NCBI GenBank assembly: GCA_013397435.1
Contig: VZRG01001343.1
Span: 137,447-201,446, forward strand
Reading direction: 5' to 3'
Source: Erythrocercus mccallii
Taxonomy: Eukaryota; Chordata; Aves; Passeriformes; Dicruridae
DNA: 64,000 bases
Positions 59,001 through 64,000 of the stretch are shown here, in pieces. Each line of letters opens with the position of its first letter. The stretch's first letter is position 1. Position numbers and translations under genes: made by a program. The notes beneath the pieces are model-generated. The model did not search any database. It saw only the letters and a list, made by a program, of their open reading frames with translations, and was not told the origin of the DNA.

Positions 59001-62000
59001 CTGAAAGCCCAAGAAGTTCCTCTCTTGTAGCTTTTTCATTCATTGAATTTAAGATTAGAATCACTGAAACTTCTTCCCTTATTGCAGGAAAGGACAATGG
59101 CTGAGAGCTGAGGTGTGCTAAACCCAACAGCCCAATCTGAGCCCTGGCAAAGTTCACATGACCACCCAGAACAGAATTAAATGTAATAATTTGTGCCCAA
59201 GCATAGAAAACTCATGAGATGTTTTGTGTTTGCTATGATTTCTTCAGAAATATGGAACTTAGACAACACCAAATAACAAATAGCCCCACTGGTGATTTTG
59301 GATGGTAACAAAAAATGCAAAGCAGGGACATTTTAAACCAAACTGTTTTCCTCTTGAAAAGGAGCAGTATTTTTTCAATTCATTATTTTATTTTCAAGAC
59401 AGGGTATGAAGTTCTTTCAAGGACTGTAATTATTTGTTTGGGAGAGAATGGTAAGTTAGGAAAATAACAGCATTTGTAGAAGGCAGAGAAAGATCTATGT
59501 AGGTGCAGCCAGGGAAGGGACATTATAGAGCCAAAGACAGTCTAAAAATATTTTCTGAATTCAGTTAGTAACTGGGTTAAACTGGAATTCATGTAGAACT
59601 AGTATAAAATTTTGACAGCATTCTCACAGAAGGAAGCAAGGCAGATAAAAACCTTCTCAAAAGCAACAGTATAGAAACAGCAATGGTAATTTGTCAAAAT
59701 CTAAAGACGGCAGAGGGCAAAACAAGCCAATGTACAAAAGTGAGCTATAAACAAGAGTTTAAGCAGAATTCTCTTTAATAATTTAAAGAGTCTGGTAATG
59801 AGGTGGAGAATTAATAGAAGCAATAGGAAAACAAAAAGTTATTTGGAATAGCAAGCAGGAAGATTGAACAAGTACAAAATCAACTGAATAACGAAGTCGA
59901 TCTTCCTGTCATATCAGAGATCCAATTACACATTCAGCACTGTGTTTTGATTCTCAAAGGACAGAAAGGGAACTTCCCTCAGGCAAGCAGCAGGTTTTAA
60001 AGAATTTTCAGTAAAGCTATAATATAGCAGAAAAAACTAATATATAACTTGTTGGTGTATATTTCAAATGACTGACAACAGAAAATATCATGCAAGGAAA
60101 AAGATGTCTTTGAGTCCTACCTCCCACCACCAAAACCAACACTTAAGGAATACATTAAATAAATAGGAGCACAGATTTCCTATTCCATCAATGCCTCCAG
60201 AAAAGAAAATAGGCCTCACCTATGAACTCTCCCTCTGAAAAATATAGAAATGGAGATTGGAGGTTTCCCCATTTTAATTTGGTTGATTAAATGAAGTTGA
60301 ACCAAAACTCCACTGAATAATTTTAAAAAGTATTTGTAGATCTAGTACATATGACTTCTAGCAAAATGTAAAAATGTTTTAACATGGATAAAATTTTCAT
60401 TTGAAGGAGACACATCAGAATGAGAACACAGCAGATAATGAGGAAGAGGCTGTCACAGCCCATCAGTTACTCAGATTTATTGGACAGAACAACTGACTGG
60501 AAAAATCTAGTCACACAAAATCCTGTACTTGTCCACATTCATAGAAACATTTCACAAACCCAGATATTTCAGGAACTGTAATCAAGTGCTATTCCTTAAA
60601 AATAATATTGTATTTGACAGATTTTTAAAAAATCTTTTAAAATACTTACGTAAGATGACTCTATTCTCAGACATTCACTTAATTGAAACAAAATCAGTCT
60701 GTGAATAAATTCAGTTATCTGCCTGATAGTATTTTGCAAGGCAAAACATTTGACTACTACGCACACCTCATCAAAATACACAGTCAATTCCAGCTTCATC
60801 TATGCCTGAAAAGAACAGAGCACACTTCTGAGAGCACAGACTTGATTTATTGGTGCAGTAAATCAGGTTTCTTCAAAAGTAGAGCTATTTTAGAGAGCTT
60901 TATGAGAAGGGGTTATTTTTGTTTCTTTTGAATTATATACACATCCAACTAAACCAATAATATTAAATGCATTTTAGAAATCTAATAACTCTGTTGCTTG
61001 TGGAAAATGCAAAAGCAGCTTCTCTTTTGATGATGGCTGTAAACAGGTTTCTAAGAGATAAGTAAAACATCAGCTGCACTTGTACTTTAGAAAACACCCC
61101 AATTCTTATTTCCAATGGTCATTTCAACACGCTGCAACTGCAATTTAAAAAATTAACTTTACAACTCAATGACTGAAAGACTGAAAGAATACTCTCTGAG
61201 TATTTTCATTACAAGTACAGTTTCTTACAATTTCACTTTAAAGTCTTTCATTCCTATCAAACATCATCAAAATCTACTTAGGTATCACCACATTTGGGAA
61301 ATTTTTTGATTACTCACTGTGTCATATTTACTTGCATCATCTCTGTAATGTGCTTTTATGGAACAGATATGAGAAATAAACTCATGGTTAAATGATGATT
61401 CTTGTGTATGAAAATTCAATTATTTGCCTGCTTCTATCTGATATTACACCACTAATCTGCTCTTCAGTGTCTGTGAGCAACTTTAGGGGGAGTGAAGAAC
61501 TTACACTTGGCAACTTAGAAGTGGCCTCACTGCTGACCCAATGGACTTGAACATTCTAAACTATGCCCCAAGATATCTCAATATGCTGATTTTCTATTTT
61601 TCCACTTCATGGTTTTAATGTCACTATTCCAGGACAAGATACCTTTAAAAATTGTGGGCCCAAATACATTATGAAGAACATACAGATAAGGAAGTTGCTC
61701 TTCAACTCTAGGATGGATTTTTCAATTATTTTGTGAATATTAAAAAGAAATTTAACAAATTATAATGGGCTAAACAAGCAAAAGTTAGTTTGTAAGGAAG
61801 CAGGTTTGAGGATGCAATTTTCCCAACTGAAGGTTTTAGGGGATTCTTTTTCATACTGAAATCACTGTCATTGGTTTTCACTTTCAGCATCCAAAACCAA
61901 CAGCACTGTGTCCATGTGTTAACAGTCATGTTAATCAGCACATCAACAAGCACAAACTTCTTAATGTAAAATTCAAAACTTAACAGGAACATGTTTATGT

Positions 62001-63960
62001 CCTACATATCTTAACACACAATTAAATCTACCAAACTCTACAGAAATGCAATTAGGTTATCTGGACGGGTTGGAGCTCATACCTAGAAAAGCAGATGGAG
62101 AAACTGTGCCATTGCTCCGTGACACCATGACACTGATCCCAGTCTCCACGAACGGCACCGAAAAGTCCACGACCTCCGAGCGCTCCTCGTTGATGGTGAG
62201 CGAGCCCACAGCCATCACTGCCCGGTGATACACCACCTGATCACAGGGAGAACACCCCACAAGGGTCAGCACAGAACACCTCCTTCCTCCAGGAGAGCTC
62301 AACCAGACATGGCTGAGCTCTTACTTAGGAACCCTGTTACCTAAAGGAGAACTTACTTCACCAATCATTCCATTCCACACGTTATTGACTTTTTTGCCAT
62401 GCTTCCCATTCGTCACCAAGTACAGGTCATATGTGAACTTGACAGTTTTAGACAACTTCTTCAAGATATCGATGCAAAATCCTTTGCAGCACTTCTTTAC
62501 ATTAGTTCCCTCGTTAGTTTTGTTGCTGTCAACAGAGAAGACACACATAAATATTCCTGCTGGGAAAAACAGAAGCAGCACAACAGCAAGATACAGCACA
62601 CTGTGAAACATTTTGCCACTCTTGTGAGTGACCATGTTTTTCTGAATCAAGGGAAAAATAATCCACAGGATGCTTTTATAGCTATATGGTGTTTGCAGCT
62701 CCTGCTAATCATAACACAGAGATAACGTTACCTCACATGACATCCTTCTACTCCAGGATCCAGCCTCACGCACTGCACTGCTCCATCAAGACATACAGCC
62801 TGCTCCTACTAATCTCTCTCTTAGGATTAGATTAAACTTTTATTACCTTACTCTCAAGACATCAGACTACATGTCATTTAGTAAGTAAAGAACATGTAAG
62901 CTGTAAAAAGGCACAGCAGTTCACCGTGCTGGAAATGGATGCATCTTCTCAAAGTGCACATTTCCCTGCACTTGGAGAAGGTGAACTTCAGGTCACTTTT
63001 AAGTGCAAGGATGCAAGATCTCTCTTCATTTTTTTTTTTTATAAATGTTCCTTTTGTGACCTCTAGAACCTTTTAGTATAAGCAAGGCAATATCTTACAG
63101 CCTTTGGAAGAATTCAAAATTAAAATAAAACTAGTTTAGAACTTAACTAATACAGTTATGTAAAAAAAAATAGAATTTCTCAGGACTTCAGGAAGCGTGT
63201 GCACAAGCATTGCACGGAAAGAAGGGGACATTTGATGATAAATCACAGTGGTAGATTAGATTAGATAGATTAGGCTGAAGTAGATGATTCTATACCAAAT
63301 TTCAGCATAAACTTACATTTTCATTAGGAGACATTTTCAAATTGTTACAGACTAATGAAAGCAGGCGTATCTCAACATAACTGAAACAATTCAAAGAGGA
63401 CTCATTAAAACAGTCCCATTTTGGAACACAATCTTCTTCCATGTGACTGAAAAGGGCTGATTCTCATTGAATTTACTATAAACGTACTACCTTGTTAATA
63501 ACTCCATGTGACTTACACATGTAGAACCAGGAACTCTTAGCTTTTTAAAAAGGAGGATGTGCAAAGAACATTCCATGTGGGAAAGGGTAAAAGACAGAGG
63601 AAGCAAAATACTGAAGGAATAGCAAAGATATGGAGAGAGAGAGAGAGAGGGAGGGAGAGAGAGAGGGAGGGAGGGAATAATTAATGAGGGAAAAGAAAAA
63701 AGGAATCTATTTTGCAGTTAGGAAAAGAGAAGGGAATGTTGTCTATTTACTCACTTAAGTTTGACAAATTTCCTGCATGGCACGGTGTTTTTCTGGCAGC
63801 TTTCCATGAGAGGATCCACATCCTCGACAATGACAAAGGGAGCCTCCTCCAGGGTGACAATGCTCAGGTGGTTGTCGTCGGGGTCGCTGTCTGCGAAGGA
63901 GCTGTACCTCGGCCACACTGAGTACTTCAGGCTCAGGGAGTTGTTCTCCCACTTCCCCAC
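21252..63960 (-). CDS. GRIN2A: GRIN2A, glutamate [NMDA] receptor subunit GluN2A, 5'-truncated by window edge (gene-level span of nine exons)
   Basis: GluN2A is the glutamate-binding subunit of NMDA-type ionotropic receptors. It assembles with GluN1 into a ligand-gated, Mg2+-blocked, Ca2+-permeable channel at excitatory synapses. Joining 63960-63755, 62525-62357, 62236-62083, 57955-57830, 55256-55027, 49150-48990, 35847-35660, 24856-24618 and 23042-21252 gives 3264 nt in one unbroken frame (1087 residues plus TAA). Visible hallmarks are the KKCCKGFC cysteines, SLTINEERSE in S1, FNNSVPVQNP in the pore loop, SYTANLAAF in M3, NGSTERN and IYDAAV in S2, and the terminal PSIESDV. GRIN2A is preferred over GRIN2B, 2C and 2D because the tail aligns over its whole length with GluN2A (for example NLNNYVFQGQHPLTLNESN and VYKK before PSIESDV). 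The first roughly 374 residues lie outside the window. No frameshift or internal stop was seen. Confidence 0.98.
23043..24617 (-). other. GRIN2A intron 8 (1575 bp), between M4 exon and tail exon
   Basis: Donor GTCAGT (weak), acceptor TATTACTCATATTACAG (weak pyrimidine tract). The first 50 nt hold an in-frame TAG and an AATAAA. The rest is AT-rich with no recognised element. Confidence 0.93.
24571..24576 (-). terminator. Candidate intronic poly(A) signal after the M4 exon
   Basis: AATAAA on the gene strand lies 42 nt into intron 8 and 12 nt after the in-frame TAG (24590-24588). A U-rich stretch (TTGCTTTTATTCC) follows about 30-40 nt later. It would polyadenylate a transcript that failed to splice exon 8 to the tail exon. 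Position is seen; use is inferred. Confidence 0.35.
24618..24856 (-). CDS. GRIN2A: GRIN2A window exon 8: end of S2, M4 helix and membrane-proximal tail
   Basis: This 239-nt exon encodes [20 protein letters not shown] then [59 protein letters not shown]. It holds the S2 C-terminus with its disulphide Cys (GIC), the M4 transmembrane helix ([20 protein letters not shown]) and the first cytoplasmic residues. FCFTGVC carries the membrane-proximal cysteines that are palmitoylated in mammals (cluster I). Acceptor CTCTCCCTAG. The donor is AGG followed by GTCAGT, with C at +3, a weaker-than-consensus site. Reading past it gives nine codons (VSTIFIFPL) then TAG at 24590-24588, with AATAAA at 24576-24571 (see findings). 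Confidence 0.98.
27385..27430. repeat. TA/TG-rich simple repeat
   Basis: Degenerate TATATATG and TGTGTGTATACACACA sequence within intron 7. Confidence 0.7.
30282..30294. promoter_or_regulatory. Palindrome GTGTGAGTCACAC containing an AP-1 consensus
   Basis: The 13-mer is a perfect odd palindrome. Its core TGAGTCA (30285-30291) is the canonical AP-1 (FOS/JUN) site. It lies deep in intron 7. Chance occurrence of a 7-mer is common in 64 kb, but the extended symmetry is less so. Binding is not shown. Confidence 0.3.
31001..31060. repeat. A/G-rich low-complexity tract
   Basis: About 60 nt almost entirely A and G (AAAGAAAAAAAAAAG, then GAAAGAAAAAGAAAGAGAAAG) in intron 7. Confidence 0.75.
33501..33526. 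repeat. Perfect 13-bp tandem duplication
   Basis: TGAGACAATAAAG occurs twice head to tail with no mismatch, in intron 7. Confidence 0.85.
34291..34334. repeat. TTTTTCCTC minisatellite
   Basis: Four perfect 9-bp copies of TTTTTCCTC and a partial fifth, in intron 7. On the gene strand it reads GAGGAAAAA repeats. Confidence 0.9.
35660..35847 (-). CDS. GRIN2A: GRIN2A window exon 7: ligand-binding lobe S2, second part
   Basis: This 188-nt exon encodes [20 protein letters not shown] then [43 protein letters not shown]. The Y-D of FIYDAAV corresponds to Y730 and D731 of mammalian GluN2A. The Asp binds the glutamate amino group. As far as I can recall the mammalian protein, this exon is unchanged. 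Acceptor TTTCATTTCAG; donor GACG followed by GTAGGG. It sits between the two longest introns of the window (13.1 kb upstream, 10.8 kb downstream). Confidence 0.98.
40691..40713. repeat. A-rich tract
   Basis: A16, G, then further A-rich bases in intron 6. Confidence 0.8.
42033..42049. repeat. Poly(A) tract of 17
   Basis: Uninterrupted A17 in intron 6. No retrocopy recognised upstream. Confidence 0.8.
43728..43811. other. Two neighbouring inverted repeats in intron 6
   Basis: TATTTGTTCAACAAATA (43728-43744) is a perfect odd palindrome with 8-bp arms. Nineteen bases on, TGAATTGGAT (43763-43772) pairs perfectly with ATCCAATTCA (43802-43811). Homeodomain-like TTAATTGG and CTAATTAG cores lie about 140-180 nt to the left. 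This could be a regulatory element or the ends of an old small transposon. Neither is shown. Confidence 0.45.
48990..49150 (-). CDS. GRIN2A: GRIN2A window exon 6: ligand-binding lobe S2, first part
   Basis: I translated this 161-nt exon by hand. It reads [20 protein letters not shown] then [34 protein letters not shown]. The GST of PNGSTERN corresponds to the G688-S689-T690 glutamate-binding loop of mammalian GluN2A (numbering from memory). The acceptor is TTTCACTCTAG and the donor is ACTGG followed by GTGAGT. The two final bases join G of the next exon to give Gly. Mammals have PYMHQYMTRF where this sequence has [10 protein letters not shown]. This surface helix of lobe 2 is the most diverged piece of the ligand-binding domain in the window. 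Confidence 0.96.
52211..52303. repeat. GC-rich minisatellite edge, 79-bp period
   Basis: TGCCCACCCTCGGG occurs at 52211-52224 and again at 52290-52303, exactly 79 bp apart. The second copy runs straight into the run of N. This suggests that the unsequenced part is more copies of the unit. Confidence 0.6.
52304..52533. other. Assembly gap (230 N)
   Basis: Undetermined bases. Any reading frame crossing it is meaningless. It lies in intron 5, about 2.5 kb from exon 5 and 3.2 kb from exon 6, so no coding sequence is affected. Confidence 0.99.
54649..54718. repeat. 35-bp tandem duplication
   Basis: Two head-to-tail copies starting GGGCTTTTCTCTATTAATAT (54649-54683 and 54684-54718) differ at two positions, so the duplication is fairly recent. 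Confidence 0.9.
55027..55256 (-). CDS. GRIN2A: GRIN2A window exon 5: M2 pore loop, selectivity filter and M3 gate
   Basis: This 230-nt exon encodes the re-entrant pore loop (FTIGKAVWLLWGLVFNNSVP) and the M3 helix, and ends VDQVTGLSDKK. The paired Asn residues in VFNNSV are the N and N+1 sites that set Ca2+ permeability and Mg2+ block. SYTANLAAF is the near-invariant gate motif of ionotropic glutamate receptors. Compared with mammals, the only clear change in the pore loop is Val for Ile in GKAVWLLWG. Acceptor CTTTGCAATTGCAG; donor AAAAAG followed by GTAGGT. The exon ends in phase 0. Some flanking in-frame sequence on both sides is intron read-through. Confidence 0.98.
55257..57829 (-). other. 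GRIN2A intron 4 (2.6 kb)
   Basis: Donor GTAAGG, acceptor CTTTGCAATTGCAG. AT-rich; no repeat or gene recognised. Confidence 0.93.
57830..57955 (-). CDS. GRIN2A: GRIN2A window exon 4: pre-M1 and M1 transmembrane helix
   Basis: This 126-nt exon encodes [20 protein letters not shown] then MAVFIFEYFSPVGYNRNLAQGR. It covers the pre-M1 helix, the whole first transmembrane helix M1, and the start of the intracellular M1-M2 loop. Acceptor TTTTGCTGCAG; donor AGAG followed by GTAAGG. Splice phase is 1 at both ends and the length is 42 codons, so this is the only internal exon in the window whose removal would keep the frame. The loop reads AQGRDPHGPS with the next exon. Mammalian GluN2A has AKGKAPHGPS, so this short stretch differs in a way typical of the variable M1-M2 linker. 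Confidence 0.97.
57956..62082 (-). other. GRIN2A intron 3 (4.1 kb)
   Basis: Donor GTATGA, acceptor CTGTTTTGCTGCAG. A-rich. Holds a 9-bp inverted repeat (CAGGAAGAT at 59856-59864, ATCTTCCTG at 59900-59908). No gene recognised. Confidence 0.93.
62083..62236 (-). CDS. GRIN2A: GRIN2A window exon 3: ligand-binding lobe S1, agonist contacts
   Basis: This 154-nt exon encodes VVYHRAVMAVGSLTINEERS and on through EVVDFSVPFVETGISVMVSRSNGTVSPSAFL. The S-L-T and E-E-R residues of SLTINEERSE correspond to the Ser, Thr and Arg that bind the glutamate carboxylates (S511, T513, R518 in mammalian GluN2A, from memory). NGT is a further N-glycosylation sequon. The end of the exon enters the S1-M1 linker. The acceptor is CTGTGATCAG and the donor is CTAG followed by GTATGA. 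The last G is the first base of the Glu codon completed by exon 4. Mammals have Gln where this protein has His in VVYHRAV. Confidence 0.97.
62237..62356 (-). other. GRIN2A intron 2, only 120 bp
   Basis: Donor GTAAGT, acceptor CCCTGTGATCAG. It is at least ten times shorter than any other complete intron of this gene in the window. Confidence 0.95.
62357..62525 (-). CDS. GRIN2A: GRIN2A window exon 2: ligand-binding lobe S1
   Basis: This 169-nt exon completes the Asn codon and continues NKTNEGTNVKKCCKGFCID, then ILKKLSKTVKFTYDLYLVTNGKHGKKVNNVWNGMIGE. The KKCCKGFC cysteines pair with cysteines in the previous exon in known GluN2 structures. The His in NGKHGKK corresponds to a glutamate-pocket residue (H485 in mammalian numbering, from memory). 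The NKT sequon replaces mammalian NST, and the exon junction falls inside that glycosylation site. The acceptor is TTCTCTGTTGACAG and the donor is GAA followed by GTAAGT. The exon ends in phase 0. Confidence 0.97.
63252..63272. repeat. Short ATTAG-type tandem repeat
   Basis: TAGATTAGATTAGATAGATT, about four imperfect 5-bp units, in intron 1. Confidence 0.65.
63632..63677. repeat. GA/GGGA microsatellite
   Basis: Plus strand GAGAGA and GGGAGGGA units. On the gene strand it is a pure CT/CCCT tract starting about 77 nt downstream of the exon 1 donor. Confidence 0.9.
63755..63960 (-). CDS. GRIN2A: GRIN2A window exon 1: end of amino-terminal domain, start of ligand-binding lobe S1
   Basis: This 206-nt exon encodes about 68 residues from VGKWENNSLSL to CRKFVKLN. 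It covers the linker from the amino-terminal domain into S1 of the glutamate-binding clamshell, including the conserved DDNHLSIVTLEEAPFVIVE stretch. Cysteines in ESC and VPCRKF match S1 disulphide partners known in GluN2 subunits. NNS near the start is an N-glycosylation sequon, like the NHT of mammals. The acceptor reads CTTGGCCTTTCAG before GTGGGG. The donor reads AA before GTGAGT at 63754-63749. The exon starts in phase 0 and ends two bases into an Asn codon completed by the next exon. Reading on past the donor meets TGA at once, which supports the boundary. Confidence 0.96.
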
Positions 63961-64000
63961 CTGAAAGGCCAAGATGCACAGGCTGCTGAGAGCTGCTTGC
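63961..64000 (-). other. 3' end of the upstream GRIN2A intron (cut by window edge)
   Basis: The gene strand reads GCATCTTGGCCTTTCAG directly before exon 1, a normal acceptor. The rest of the intron and all earlier exons lie outside the window. Confidence 0.9.

Larger units (their letters stand above)
62526..63754 (-). other. GRIN2A intron 1 of the window (1.2 kb)
   Basis: Donor GTGAGT, acceptor TTCTCTGTTGACAG. Holds the CT/CCCT microsatellite at 63632-63677 and a short GATTA-type repeat at 63252-63272. Confidence 0.95.

Overview
The window is vertebrate nuclear DNA, most likely from a bird. It holds one recognisable gene, the 3' two-thirds of GRIN2A on the minus strand. GRIN2A encodes GluN2A, the glutamate-binding subunit of the NMDA receptor. 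The case for a bird rests on three things: a protein very close to mammalian GluN2A, short introns with little interspersed repeat, and a fragment with the avian/reptilian CR1 LINE 3'-end signature near position 6,200. The species cannot be fixed from sequence alone.

Layout, right to left (the direction of transcription). Nine coding exons lie at 63960-63755, 62525-62357, 62236-62083, 57955-57830, 55256-55027, 49150-48990, 35847-35660, 24856-24618 and 23042-21252. All eight introns are GT-AG and the reading phases join without a break. Together they give 3264 nt, or 1087 residues plus a stop. By comparison with mammalian GluN2A (1464 residues, from memory), about 374 N-terminal residues (signal peptide and most of the amino-terminal domain) lie beyond the right edge. 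The exons encode, in order: the end of the amino-terminal domain with the S1 half of the glutamate-binding domain, M1, the M2 pore loop and M3, the S2 half of the ligand-binding domain, M4, and a long cytoplasmic tail ending in the PDZ ligand ESDV.

Downstream of the stop codon, about 10.4 kb of AT-rich sequence (about 10,866-21,251) is best read as a very long 3' UTR. It ends at an AATAAA signal at 10890-10885, and several Pumilio-type elements lie near that end. Positions 1 to about 10,865 look intergenic.

The introns hold microsatellites, A-rich tracts, short tandem duplications, a 230-base assembly gap inside a GC-rich 79-bp repeat, and a few palindromic or regulatory-looking patches. I found no second protein-coding gene, tRNA, rRNA, CRISPR array or intact mobile element, and no new multi-gene system. 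The most testable novelty is a possible intronic polyadenylation isoform just after M4. It would give a GluN2A lacking its entire cytoplasmic tail. Lineage differences at mapped regulatory residues of the tail are the next best leads.
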